Below are positions 17,232 to 25,084 of a stretch of 64,000 bases of DNA, piece by piece. Numbering within the stretch: position 1 is the first letter of the stretch; every line of letters begins with the position of its first letter. Position numbers and translations under genes: made by a program. The stretch lies in NCBI RefSeq assembly GCF_030814415.1, contig NZ_JAUSVB010000002.1, positions 62,001-126,000 of the forward strand, read 5' to 3'. The DNA is from Cellulomonas humilata (GTDB lineage: Bacteria; Actinomycetota; Actinomycetes; Actinomycetales; Cellulomonadaceae). The notes below the pieces were generated by a model. The model was not told where the DNA came from, ran no database searches, and saw only the letters and a list, made by a program, of their open reading frames with translations.

Positions 17232-17663
17232 GTGCGGCTGCGCGTGGCGGCCTATGCCGTCATCGTCGACGGCGGTCGCGTGCTGCTCCCGCACTGGCCC
17301 GACGACGTCGTCGGGGGATGGACGCTGCCGGGCGGCGGGATCGAGCCGGGCGAGGACCCGGCCGACGCCGTCGTGCGCGAGGTGCTGGAGGAGACCGGCT
17401 ACCACGTCGTGCTCGACGAGCTGCTGGGGATCGACTCGGTCGTGGTGCCGGCCGGTGAGCTCGTCGATCCGTCGCTCGGCGCGTTCCAGTGGCTCCGCAT
17501 CCTCTACCGCGCGCACGTGGTCGGAGGCGAGCTGCGCGACGAGGCTGACGGCAGCACCGACGCGGTGGCCTGGTTCGGCCTCGCCGAGGTGCCGGGTCTC
17601 CGGCGGGTGTCGCTCGTCGACGTCGGGCTTCGCCTCGTCGACCTGCCCGAGCTGACGCGCTGA
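17232..17663 (+). CDS. NUDIX hydrolase (copy 1)
   Basis: NUDIX enzyme of 143 residues. The NUDIX box is complete: G35-x5-E41-x7-R49-E50-V-x-E-E-T-G (GGIEPGEDPADAVVREVLEE), which binds the metal for pyrophosphate cleavage of a nucleoside-diphosphate-linked substrate. The substrate cannot be told; oxidised nucleotides are one option. It has clear relatedness to the NUDIX gene at 18440 (shared RVAAYAVIV, LLPHW, LDELLGIDS and AHVVGGELRDE), so the two are tandem paralogues now split by a toxin-antitoxin pair. The GTG start is 2 bases after the regulator stop. Confidence 0.88.
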   Translation: MRLRVAAYAVIVDGGRVLLPHWPDDVVGGWTLPGGGIEPGEDPADAVVREVLEETGYHVVLDELLGIDSVVVPAGELVDPSLGAFQWLRILYRAHVVGGELRDEADGSTDAVAWFGLAEVPGLRRVSLVDVGLRLVDLPELTR

Positions 17664-17687
17664 ACAGTGGCCCGGCACGTGCTGTAA

Positions 17688-17705
17688 TGTAGGTACGTGC
17701 CTACA
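17688..17705. promoter_or_regulatory. Palindrome upstream of toxin-antitoxin pair
   Basis: TGTAGGTACGTGCCTACA is an 18-base palindrome with a single mismatched pair, in the short gap just before the antitoxin. Antitoxins of the Phd/YefM family repress their own operon at such sites, so this is the likely operator. It argues against a start at 17705, which would overlap it. Confidence 0.6.
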
Positions 17706-17737
17706 TGTGCGTCGATGGCTGGAACGAGGTGGCGGGG

Positions 17738-17980
17738 GTGCGCATGACATCGCGCGAGTTCAACCACGACGTGTCGGCGGCCAAACGTGCCGCTCGGACC
17801 GGCCCGGTCGTGATCACCGACCGGGGTGTCCCTTCTCACGTGCTCGTCACCTTCGACGACTACGAGCGGATGGCCGGCCCGCGCTGTCTGTTCAGTGATG
17901 CGCTGCGGATGGATGACGCGACGGACATCGACTTCGATCCGCCCCGTGTCGCCCTGTCAGCCGGCCCGGCCGACCTGTGA
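17738..17980 (+). CDS. Antitoxin, Phd/YefM family
   Basis: Antitoxin of about 80 residues. The N-terminal DNA-binding part has the family pattern TSREFNHDVSAAKRA, then GPVVITDRGVPSHVLVTFDDY, the beta-strand and start of helix 3 of Phd/YefM proteins. The C-terminus, which wraps the toxin, is acidic (DDATDIDFD). GTG 17738 is chosen because GAGGTGG precedes it; ATG 17744 and ATG 17705 are alternatives. Its stop overlaps the toxin start. It should block the VapC-like toxin and bind the palindrome at 17688. Confidence 0.8.
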   Translation: MRMTSREFNHDVSAAKRAARTGPVVITDRGVPSHVLVTFDDYERMAGPRCLFSDALRMDDATDIDFDPPRVALSAGPADL

Positions 17981-18402
17981 GCTTCCTGCTCGACACCAAC
18001 GTGCTCTCCGAGCTTCGCAAGCCCGATGCTGACCGACGAGTTGTGGCGTGGGTCGACTCGCGGCCGAGCGCTGAGCTCTACGTCTCGGCGATGACGTTGT
18101 ACGAGATCGAGCTCGGGATCCTGGCCCGGGAGCGTCGGGACCCGACCCAGGGGGCCCCCCTGCGCGCGTGGTTCATCGGCAAGGTGCTTCCACAGTTCGC
18201 GGAGCGGACGCTGCCGGTCGACGGTGCAGTCGCCGTGCGGGCAGCGGGCTTGTCTGATCCCGACCGACGACCGCACACCGACGGCCTGATCGCCGCTACG
18301 GCACTCGTTCACTCCATGGCGATCGTCACGCGCAACGTCCGCGACTTCGCAGGGATCCCCGGACTGGCGGTCGCGAACCCGTGGCAGCAGGCGCCCCGCT
18401 GA
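17977..18402 (+). CDS. VapC-type PIN-domain toxin
   Basis: PIN-domain ribonuclease of 141 residues. The acidic metal-binding residues are all visible: Asp6 in LLDTNVLSE, Glu43 in LYEIELGI, Asp102 in HTDGLIAATA and Asp123 in TRNVRDF. In the family such toxins cut tRNA or rRNA when the antitoxin is lost. The GTG at 17977 overlaps the antitoxin stop (GTGA). The C-terminal motif PGLAVANPW is usual for the group. The pair lies between two NUDIX paralogues, so it is probably a later insertion. Confidence 0.88.
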   Translation: MSFLLDTNVLSELRKPDADRRVVAWVDSRPSAELYVSAMTLYEIELGILARERRDPTQGAPLRAWFIGKVLPQFAERTLPVDGAVAVRAAGLSDPDRRPHTDGLIAATALVHSMAIVTRNVRDFAGIPGLAVANPWQQAPR

Positions 18403-18439
18403 CCGAACGGCTCGGCGGTGAGGCTCTAGGCTCCTGCGG

Positions 18440-18946
18440 GTGAAGCAACGCGTCGCCGCCTACGCCGTGATCGTCGAGTCCGGGCGGGTGCTGCTCCCGC
18501 ACTGGGTCGAGGGTGGGCGCTCGGGGTGGACGCTCCCCGGGGGCGGCATCGATCCCGGCGAGCACCCCGCGGACGCCGCGGTGCGGGAGGTCCTGGAGGA
18601 GACCGGCTACCACGTGGAGCTCGACGAGCTGCTCGGCATCGACTCGATCGTCGTGCCGGCCGCCCTGCGCCTCGACCCCGACGAGGGTCCCCTGCACGGT
18701 CTGCGGATCGTCTACCTCGCGCACGTCGTCGGCGGCGAGCTGCGTGACGAGGTCGACGGCAGCACCGACGCGGCGGCGTGGTTCGACCTGGCCGACCTTC
18801 CCGCGCTCGACCGCGTGGAGCTGGTGGACATCGCCCTGCGGATGGCGGGGTACGCAGTGCTCGACGACGACGGCGAGACGACCCGTGCAGGTGGTCTGCT
18901 CAGCCTCGCCCGGCGGACCGGGGAGGCCGCCGACCCGTCCCTCTGA
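18440..18946 (+). CDS. NUDIX hydrolase (copy 2)
   Basis: NUDIX enzyme of 168 residues and paralogue of the gene at 17232. It has a full NUDIX box (GGIDPGEHPADAAVREVLEE) and the same flanks (RVAAYAVIV, VLLPHW, LDELLGIDSIVVP, AHVVGGELRDEVDGSTDA). Compared with copy 1 it has a longer C-terminus of ~25 residues. At DNA level the copies differ at many codon third positions, so the duplication is old. The GTG start lies 37 bases after the toxin stop. Its end is only 3 bases from the convergent hydrolase gene. The substrate is unknown. Confidence 0.87.
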   Translation: MKQRVAAYAVIVESGRVLLPHWVEGGRSGWTLPGGGIDPGEHPADAAVREVLEETGYHVELDELLGIDSIVVPAALRLDPDEGPLHGLRIVYLAHVVGGELRDEVDGSTDAAAWFDLADLPALDRVELVDIALRMAGYAVLDDDGETTRAGGLLSLARRTGEAADPSL

Positions 18947-18949
18947 GGG

Positions 18950-20095
18950 CTACGTGTCGAGACCGTCGAGCGACCCGTACAGCGCCTGCAGGTAGGCGTC
19001 GGAGCGGGGGGAGCCGAGGATGCCCGGGGACATCCGGTTCATCACGTAGGCGAACGTGAGGCCGCGGTCGACGTCGTTGACGACGATCGACCCGCCCCAG
19101 CCGCCCCAGAACGCGACGCGTCCCTCGGGGATGTACGGGGTGCTCGCCGGGTTCGACACGGCGTAGCCGAGGCCGAACCGCAGCGGCAGGCCGAGGACGA
19201 GGTCGACGTTGTCGGTGTGCTGCGCGAACACCAGGTCGACGGTCTCGGGGGACAGCAGGCCGCCCCCGCCGTTGGTGAGCACGGACTGCGCCCGGGCCAC
19301 CGAGCGGGCGTTGCCGTGGCCGCCCGCTCCGCCGATCCCGGCGGCCCGCCAGGCGCGGGTCCACGTGATGGAGGCATCGAGGCCCGGACCGCCGAGGGTG
19401 CGACGCGCGGGGGCCTCGGGCGGCAGCAGGGACAGGTCGAGCTGGGACGGGGGAGGCGGGACGACGTTGCTCACGCGGCCGTCCTGCGACTCGGGCAGAC
19501 CCAGCCAGAAGTCGGCGCCGAGAGGCTCGGCGATCTCGGCGCGGAAGTACTCGCCCAGGGTGCGGCCGGTGACGCGCAGGACGAGCTCGCCCACCAGGTG
19601 GCCGTAGTCGAGCAGGTGGTAGCCGGACAGCGTGCCCGGCGGCCACCAGGGCGCCTGCGCCGCGAGGCGGGCTGTCGCCGTGGGGACGTCGAGGATGTCC
19701 TCGCCCGTGACGGGCTGGTCCCAGCCGGAGACGCCCGAGGTGTGCTGGAGGATGTGCCTGACCAGCACGCCCTCCTTGCCGGCGGCCTTGAACTCCGGCC
19801 AGTACGTGCCGACGCGCTCGTCGGGGTCGAGCAGGCCGCGGTCGACGAGGACGAGCGCCGTCAGCGACGTCATGGTCTTGGAGATCGACCACACGTTGGT
19901 GAGCGTGTCCGCGGTCCACGGCGTCGTCCGCGCCTCGTCGGCCCAGCCGCCCCAGAGGTCGAGCACCAGCGTGCCGCGCTCGACGACGGCGAGGCTCGCC
20001 CCCAGCTCTGCGCCGGTGTCGAGGCGCTGCTGGAACGTGTCGCGCAGGGCGGAGAACCGCTCCTCGGCGGAGCCCTGGACCGGTGTGCTCGTCAT
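18950..20095 (-). CDS. Serine hydrolase, beta-lactamase/esterase family VIII type
   Basis: Protein of 381 residues of the class C beta-lactamase-like fold. The catalytic SxxK is Ser70-Ile-Ser-Lys73 in NVWSISKTMTSL, followed by the family patterns HTSGVSGW and LLDYGHLVGELV, which carries the Tyr. Family members act as esterases, lactonases or peptidases; no signal peptide is seen, so it is cytosolic. ATG 20095 is chosen because AGGGAG lies 7 bases upstream. It is divergent from the ADH operon across the palindrome at 20141-20160, so it belongs to the catabolic regulon and might open a lactone or ester substrate. Confidence 0.82.
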   Translation of the reverse strand: MTSTPVQGSAEERFSALRDTFQQRLDTGAELGASLAVVERGTLVLDLWGGWADEARTTPWTADTLTNVWSISKTMTSLTALVLVDRGLLDPDERVGTYWPEFKAAGKEGVLVRHILQHTSGVSGWDQPVTGEDILDVPTATARLAAQAPWWPPGTLSGYHLLDYGHLVGELVLRVTGRTLGEYFRAEIAEPLGADFWLGLPESQDGRVSNVVPPPPSQLDLSLLPPEAPARRTLGGPGLDASITWTRAWRAAGIGGAGGHGNARSVARAQSVLTNGGGGLLSPETVDLVFAQHTDNVDLVLGLPLRFGLGYAVSNPASTPYIPEGRVAFWGGWGGSIVVNDVDRGLTFAYVMNRMSPGILGSPRSDAYLQALYGSLDGLDT

Positions 20096-20140
20096 CGAGC
20101 GTCTCCCTGACATCGGCAATGGTGTGTACTGTGGCGGCAA

Positions 20141-20160
20141 CATACCGCGCGGTCGGTATG
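20141..20160. promoter_or_regulatory. TetR-type operator, site A
   Basis: CATACCG-N6-CGGTATG palindrome with perfect 7-bp arms, in the 97-base gap between the divergent hydrolase and ADH genes. It matches sites B, C and D at 26136, 34850 and 37990. Confidence 0.75.
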
Positions 20161-20192
20161 CCTGACAACGAGGTCAACTCCTGGAGGTACGC

Positions 20193-21311
20193 GTGCAGAT
20201 CGTCGGCGCGGTGCTCGAACGCTCCGGTGCGCCCGCGCCGTTCGCGCAGTCGAGGCCGTTCACCGTCGGACCCCTGGAGCTGGACTCTCCCGGGCCGGGC
20301 GAGGTGCTGGTCCGCATCGAGGCCGCCGGGGTGTGCCACTCCGACCTGTCCGTCGTCGACGGCAACCGCGTCCGGCCGACGCCGATGCTGCTGGGCCACG
20401 AGGCCGCGGGGATCGTCGAGGCTCTGGGCGACGGCGTCGACGACCTGGCCGCGGGCGACCGCGTCGTCATGACCTTCCTGCCCCGCTGCGGCGACTGTCC
20501 TGAGTGCGCGACCGACGGGCGGCTGCCGTGCCGGGTGGGCAGCGCAGCGAACGGCCTCGGACTGCTCGTCGGCGACCACCGACGGCTCTCCCGGGACGGC
20601 GAGCCCGTCCACCACCACCTCGGCGTCTCCGCGTTCGCCAGCCACGCGGTGGTCAGCCGCACGTCCGTCGTCCGGGTCGACGCCGACGTCCCGCCGGAGG
20701 TCGCGGCGCTGCTCGGCTGCGCGGTGCTCACCGGCGGCGGCGCGGTGGTCAACGCCGGCCGTCCGCGGGAGGGTGACACGGTGATGGTCGTGGGGCTCGG
20801 AGGCGTGGGCATGGCCGCCCTGCTCGTCGCCGTCGCGCTCGGGTTCGAGGTCATCGGCGTCGACGCGCTCTCGGACAAGCTCGACGCCGCGCGGTCGAAC
20901 GGCGCGTCCGCCGTCTTCACGCCCGCCGCCCTGGCGGTGGCCGGCGTCCGAGCCCCGGTCGTCATCGAGGCGGCCGGCAACGCCCGCGCGTTCGAGACCG
21001 CGCTCGCGGCCACCTCGCCGGGCGGCACGACGGTGACGGTCGGCCTGCCGGCGCCGGACGCCCGCGCGTCGGTCAGCCCGCTGACGCTGACCGCCGAGGC
21101 GCGGACCGTCGTCGGCAGCTACCTGGGGTCCGCCGTCCCGGCGCGCGACATCCCGCTCTACGTCGACCTGTGGCGCTCCGGGCGGCTGCCGCTCGAGCGC
21201 CTGGTCTCTTCCCGCATCACCCTGCACGACCTCGACGTCGCCATGGACCGCCTCGCGGCCGGTGGCGAGCTCCGCCAGCTGATCGTTCTCGACGAAAGGA
21301 CTCACCTGTGA
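20193..21311 (+). CDS. Zinc-dependent alcohol dehydrogenase
   Basis: MDR-family dehydrogenase of 372 residues. The catalytic zinc site has AAGVCHSDLSVVDG and LLGHEAAGIVEALG. The structural zinc site is CGDCPECATDGRLPC, and the Rossmann fold has VMVVGLGGVGMAALL. It should oxidise an alcohol to an aldehyde or ketone (or reverse) with NAD(P), probably on a hydroxy-acid or alcohol substrate fed into the beta-oxidation steps next to it. GTG 20193 has the ribosome site CTGGAGGT. The stop overlaps the next GTG, so it heads the operon ADH-SDR-MaoC, under site A. Confidence 0.9.
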   Translation: MQIVGAVLERSGAPAPFAQSRPFTVGPLELDSPGPGEVLVRIEAAGVCHSDLSVVDGNRVRPTPMLLGHEAAGIVEALGDGVDDLAAGDRVVMTFLPRCGDCPECATDGRLPCRVGSAANGLGLLVGDHRRLSRDGEPVHHHLGVSAFASHAVVSRTSVVRVDADVPPEVAALLGCAVLTGGGAVVNAGRPREGDTVMVVGLGGVGMAALLVAVALGFEVIGVDALSDKLDAARSNGASAVFTPAALAVAGVRAPVVIEAAGNARAFETALAATSPGGTTVTVGLPAPDARASVSPLTLTAEARTVVGSYLGSAVPARDIPLYVDLWRSGRLPLERLVSSRITLHDLDVAMDRLAAGGELRQLIVLDERTHL

Positions 21312-22057
21312 CCAGAACTGCCCTCGTGACCGGAGCTGCTCGTGGCATCGGCGCCGCGACCGCCCTCCGGCTCGCCGCCGACGGGTTCCGCGTCGCCGTC
21401 CTCGACCTGCGCGAGCAGGACTGCGAGGAGACGGTCGACGCCATCCGCGCAGCCGGCGGGGACGCGCTCGCGCTCGATGCCGACGTGGGCGACACCGATG
21501 CCGCCGCCGCGGCCGTCGCGCGCGTCGTCGACGAGCTCGGAGCCCCCACCGTCCTGGTCAACAACGCCGGGATCCTGCGCGACAACCTGCTGTTCAAGAT
21601 GACCGAGAACGACTGGGACTCGGTGATGTCGGTGCACCTGCGCGGGGCGTTCCTCATGACCCGCGCGGTGCAGAAGCACCAGGTCGAGGCGGGCTGGGGG
21701 CGGATCGTCAACCTGTCGAGCACGTCCGCGCTGGGCAACCGCGGGCAGGCCAACTACGCGACGGCCAAGGCGGGCATCCAGGGCTTCACCAAGACGCTCG
21801 CGTTCGAGCTGGGCCGGTACGGGATCACCGCCAACGCGGTGGCGCCCGGGTTCATCGGGACCGACATGATCCGGCAGACGGCCGAGCGGATGCACATCAC
21901 GTACGAGCAGTTCGTCGAGGCGGCCGCCAAGGAGATCCCGGTCGGACGCATCGGGGTGCCCGAGGACATCGCGAACGCCGTGTCGTTCTTCTGCTCCGAG
22001 GCCGCGGGCTTCGTCAACGGGCAGGTCCTCTACGTGGCGGGCGGTCCGAAGGCATGA
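21308..22057 (+). CDS. SDR family oxidoreductase, 3-oxoacyl reductase (FabG)-like
   Basis: Short-chain dehydrogenase of 249 residues. It has the cofactor loop TGAARGIG (9-16), NNAGILRDNL, the catalytic Ser in NLSSTSALGN and the Tyr/Lys pair in NYATAKAG. The C-terminus is of FabG type (VPEDIANAVSFFCSEAAGFV). Such enzymes act on 3-oxoacyl-CoA/ACP or 3-hydroxyacyl-CoA. With the MaoC gene after it, it probably serves as the 3-hydroxyacyl-CoA dehydrogenase of the pathway. GTG 21308 overlaps the ADH stop. The next gene overlaps its stop in turn. Confidence 0.88.
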   Translation: MTRTALVTGAARGIGAATALRLAADGFRVAVLDLREQDCEETVDAIRAAGGDALALDADVGDTDAAAAAVARVVDELGAPTVLVNNAGILRDNLLFKMTENDWDSVMSVHLRGAFLMTRAVQKHQVEAGWGRIVNLSSTSALGNRGQANYATAKAGIQGFTKTLAFELGRYGITANAVAPGFIGTDMIRQTAERMHITYEQFVEAAAKEIPVGRIGVPEDIANAVSFFCSEAAGFVNGQVLYVAGGPKA

Positions 22058-22509
22058 TCGCGGTCGCGACGCCGGGCGGCCTGGTCGACGTGATCGGGCA
22101 GTCCGTCACCGCCGACGCGTGGTTCGCCATCGACCAGGACCGCATCGACGCGTTCGCCGACACCACCGACGACCACCAGTGGATCCACGTCGACCCGGTC
22201 AGGGCGGCGCAGGGCCCGTTCGGGGCGACCGTCGCGCACGGGTACCTGACCCTGTCCCTGATCCCGTCGCTGACCGACGGGCTGGTGGAGGTCGGCGGGA
22301 CGGGTCTGGTGGTCAACTACGGGCTCGACAAGGTCCGGTTCCTGCAGCCGGTGACGGCGGGCTCGCGGATCCGGGCGTCGTCGACGGTGACGTCCGCCGA
22401 GCCGACGGCGCAGGGCGTCCGCGCGACCTTCACGATCACGGTCGAGATCGAGGGCGCGACGAAGCCGGCGCTGATCGCGGAGACGGTCGTCCTCTACTTC
22501 GCAGCCTGA
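22054..22509 (+). CDS. MaoC family (R)-hydratase/dehydratase
   Basis: Hot-dog fold enzyme of 151 residues. It has the hydratase 2 pattern: the catalytic Asp/His region FADTTDDHQWIHVDPVRA, then GPFGATVAHGYLTLSL. Members hydrate enoyl-CoA to (R)-3-hydroxyacyl-CoA. It follows the FabG-like SDR by an ATGA overlap and should work with it. The operon ends at the 18-bp hairpin at 22512. It is probably not specific for one chain length, but this cannot be read from the sequence. Confidence 0.9.
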   Translation: MIAVATPGGLVDVIGQSVTADAWFAIDQDRIDAFADTTDDHQWIHVDPVRAAQGPFGATVAHGYLTLSLIPSLTDGLVEVGGTGLVVNYGLDKVRFLQPVTAGSRIRASSTVTSAEPTAQGVRATFTITVEIEGATKPALIAETVVLYFAA

Positions 22510-22511
22510 CC

Positions 22512-22561
22512 ACAACGTCCGAGGAAGTGAGCGCTGGAGCAGCCACTTCCTCGGACGTTGT
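22512..22561. terminator. Bidirectional terminator hairpin
   Basis: Perfect 18-bp inverted repeat (22512-22529 and 22544-22561) with a 14-base loop between the convergent MaoC and thiolase genes. The arm begins ACAACGTCCGAG, nearly the same as the hairpin at 13061 (ACGACGTCCGAG). Confidence 0.88.
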
Positions 22562-22566
22562 CGGTG

Positions 22567-23790
22567 CTACGAGACGCGCTCGACCACCATGGCCATGCCC
22601 TGGCCGCCGCCGACGCACATGGTCTCCAGGCCGAACGTCGCGTCGCGCACCGCCAGGCCGTGCAGGAGGGTGGTGGTCAGCCGGGCGCCGGTGCTCCCGA
22701 ACGGGTGGCCGACAGCGATCGCGCCGCCGTGCACGTTCAGCTTCTCGTGGTCGATCCCGAGCGCCCGCGCCGACGGCAGCACCTGCGCGGCGAACGCCTC
22801 GTTGAGCTCGACCAGGTCGATGTCGTCGATGGTGAGACCCGCGCGGGCCAGCGCCATCAGGGAGGCGTCGACCGGTCCGAGGCCCATGATCTCCGGCGAC
22901 AGCCCGCTGACCCCGGTGGAGACGATGCGGGCCAGCGGGGTGAGGCCGAGCTCGTCGACGATCCGGTCGCTGACCACGACGATCGCGGCGGCGCCGTCGT
23001 TGAGCGGGCAGCAGTTGCCGGCCGTGACCGTGCCGTCCGGCCGGAACACCGGGTTCAGACCGGCCAGCGACTCGACGGTGACACCGGCGCGGGGGCCGTC
23101 GTCGGCGGACACGACCGTGCCGTCCGCCAGGGTCACCGGGGTGATCTCGTCGGCCCAGAACCCGTTGGCCAGCGCCTTCTCGGCGCGGTTCTGGCTGAGC
23201 GCCGCGAACGTGTCCTGCTCGGCGCGCGTGGTGCCGGTGAGCGCGGCGACGTTCTCCGCCGTCTGCCCCATCGCGATGTACGCGTCGGGGAGCAGGCCGG
23301 TCTCGCGCGGGTCCACCCACGCCTCGGACGTCGCGGCGCGCTCGGCGGTCCGGGCGACGGCGTCGCCGAACCGCGGGTTCTCGAGCGAGGCCCCCGGGAT
23401 GTAGTCCGAGTTCCCGATCGCGGACCGGCTGACGCACTCGACGCCCGCGGAGACGAACACGTCGCCCTCGCCGGCCTTGATCGCGTGGAACGCCATCCGG
23501 GTGGTCTGCAGCGACGACGAGCAGTACCGGTTGACGGTCGTGCCGGGCACGCCGTCGAGCCCCAGGAGGACCGAGACGATCCGGGCCATGTTCATGCCCT
23601 GCTCGCCGCCGGGCATGCCGCAGCCGAGCAGCAGGTCCTCGACGCGACCGGGGTCGAGCTCGGGGACCTGCGCGAGGGCCGCGCGGACCATGGACGCGGC
23701 GAGGTCATCCGGCCTGACCGATGCGAGTGAGCCCTTGAACGCGCGGCCGATCGGGGAGCGGGCGGTCGCGACGATGTACGCCTCGGCCAT
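22567..23790 (-). CDS. Acetyl-CoA acetyltransferase / thiolase family
   Basis: Thiolase of 407 residues. The acylated Cys90 lies in TTVNRYCSSSLQT; the His is in GGAIAVGHPFGSTGARL and the second Cys in ETMCVGGGQG. It cleaves 3-oxoacyl-CoA with CoA to give acetyl-CoA (or propionyl-CoA) and a shortened acyl-CoA in the cytosol. ATG 23790 is one base into the stop of the acyl-CoA dehydrogenase upstream (TGATG), so the two are read together. The promoter is at 24984-25084, shared with the divergent QsdR-like regulator. Confidence 0.93.
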   Translation of the reverse strand: MAEAYIVATARSPIGRAFKGSLASVRPDDLAASMVRAALAQVPELDPGRVEDLLLGCGMPGGEQGMNMARIVSVLLGLDGVPGTTVNRYCSSSLQTTRMAFHAIKAGEGDVFVSAGVECVSRSAIGNSDYIPGASLENPRFGDAVARTAERAATSEAWVDPRETGLLPDAYIAMGQTAENVAALTGTTRAEQDTFAALSQNRAEKALANGFWADEITPVTLADGTVVSADDGPRAGVTVESLAGLNPVFRPDGTVTAGNCCPLNDGAAAIVVVSDRIVDELGLTPLARIVSTGVSGLSPEIMGLGPVDASLMALARAGLTIDDIDLVELNEAFAAQVLPSARALGIDHEKLNVHGGAIAVGHPFGSTGARLTTTLLHGLAVRDATFGLETMCVGGGQGMAMVVERVS

Positions 23791-24983
23791 CAGACGAACG
23801 CCGCGATGCCGGTGATGGCACGCCCCACGATGAGGTTGTTCATGTCGTGGGTCCCTTCGAACGAGTAGACGGCCTCGGCGTCGGCCATGTAGCGGGCGAC
23901 GCCGTGGTCGAGCTGGATGCCGTTGCCGCCGAGCGTCTCGCGGCAGAGGGCCACGGTCTCGCGCATGACGGACGTCGTGTACGCCTTGGCGAGTGCCGAG
24001 TGCTGGTCGAGCTGGCGGTCCTCGTCCTGGAGCTGGGAGACCCGCACGCACATCGCGATGCTCGCGGTGATGTTGCCGAGACACCGGGCGAGCCGGTCCT
24101 GGACCAGCTGGAACGACGCGATCGGCTTGCCGAACTGCTCGCGCTCGAGCGCGTACCTGACGGTCGCCTCGTAGGCGCCGACGGAGACCCCGACCGCCTG
24201 CCACGCGACCTCCGCGCGCGTCAGCCGCAGCACGATGGCGACGTCCTTGAACGAGTGGATGTTGGGCAGCCGGTCCGACTCGTCCACGACCACCCCGTCG
24301 AGCAGGATGTCGGCGTTCTGCACGGTGCGCAGCGCCTGCTTGCGCTCGATCTTCGTCGCGGTGAACCCGGGGGTGCCGCGGCGGACCAGGAAGCCCTTGA
24401 CCTGGTCGTCGGCGGTGTCGCGCGCCCAGATGACGACGACGTCCGCGAACGTGGCGTTCCCGATCCAGCGCTTGGCGCCGTTGAGCACCCACGTGTCGCC
24501 GGTGCGGTGCGCGGTCGTGCGCAGGCCGCGGGCGGTGTCGGAGCCGGAGAGCGGCTCGGTGAGCCCGAAGCCGCCGATCACCTCGCCCCTCGCCATCGGC
24601 GGGAGCCACTCGGCGCGCTGCTCGGGGGAGCCGCCGACGCCGATCGCGCCCATCGTCAGCCCGTTCTGGACGCCGACGAACGTCGCGAAGCCGGGGTCGA
24701 CCCGCGCGAGCTCGAGCGCGACCCACCCGCGGTACAGCGCGGTGTTCTCGAAGCGCTTGGTCTCTGGCCACACCGGCCCGAGCATGCCGAGCCGCCCGAC
24801 CTCGGGGATGAGGTGCATCGGGAACTCGGCGCGGTCCCAGTAGTCGTCGGCGATGGGACGCAGCTCCCGCTCCAGGAACTCCCGGATCTCCATGACGTGC
24901 GCGTTCTCGTCCGGGGTGAGGAGGCCCTGGAACGAGTAGAAGTCGCTCGTCAGGAGGGCATGGGACAGGTCAGTTTGAGTCAC
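23790..24983 (-). CDS. Acyl-CoA dehydrogenase, glutaryl-CoA-dehydrogenase-like
   Basis: FAD enzyme of about 397 residues. It shows the family signature GGFGLTEPLSGSDTARGLRT, the helix LEREQFGKPIASFQLVQDRL and, near the end, ETLGGNGIQLDHGVARYM then YSFEGTHDMNNLIVGRAIT, whose Glu is the usual catalytic base in the GCDH branch. It should introduce the 2,3-double bond into an acyl-CoA and pass electrons to ETF. GTG 24983 is chosen because GGAG lies 7 bases upstream; a GTG at 25019 would add 12 residues. It is in operon with the thiolase and opposite the QsdR-like gene. Confidence 0.9.
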   Translation of the reverse strand: MTQTDLSHALLTSDFYSFQGLLTPDENAHVMEIREFLERELRPIADDYWDRAEFPMHLIPEVGRLGMLGPVWPETKRFENTALYRGWVALELARVDPGFATFVGVQNGLTMGAIGVGGSPEQRAEWLPPMARGEVIGGFGLTEPLSGSDTARGLRTTAHRTGDTWVLNGAKRWIGNATFADVVVIWARDTADDQVKGFLVRRGTPGFTATKIERKQALRTVQNADILLDGVVVDESDRLPNIHSFKDVAIVLRLTRAEVAWQAVGVSVGAYEATVRYALEREQFGKPIASFQLVQDRLARCLGNITASIAMCVRVSQLQDEDRQLDQHSALAKAYTTSVMRETVALCRETLGGNGIQLDHGVARYMADAEAVYSFEGTHDMNNLIVGRAITGIAAFV

Positions 24984-25028
24984 GTCATGGCTCCGCTCAT
25001 GGATCGGCTCTGATCTCACCCTCGAGTG

Positions 25029-25052
25029 TGCATCATTTTCCGAGATGTTGCA
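25029..25052. promoter_or_regulatory. Palindrome between QsdR-like gene and acyl-CoA dehydrogenase
   Basis: TGCATCATTT and GAGATGTTGCA form imperfect inverted arms (TGCAnCATnT, 8 of 10 matching) in the divergent gap. It differs from the other island operators, so the QsdR-like regulator may bind here. Confidence 0.45.
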
Positions 25053-25084
25053 TAGCCCCCGGCGAGGAGGAGTAGGTTGCCGCC

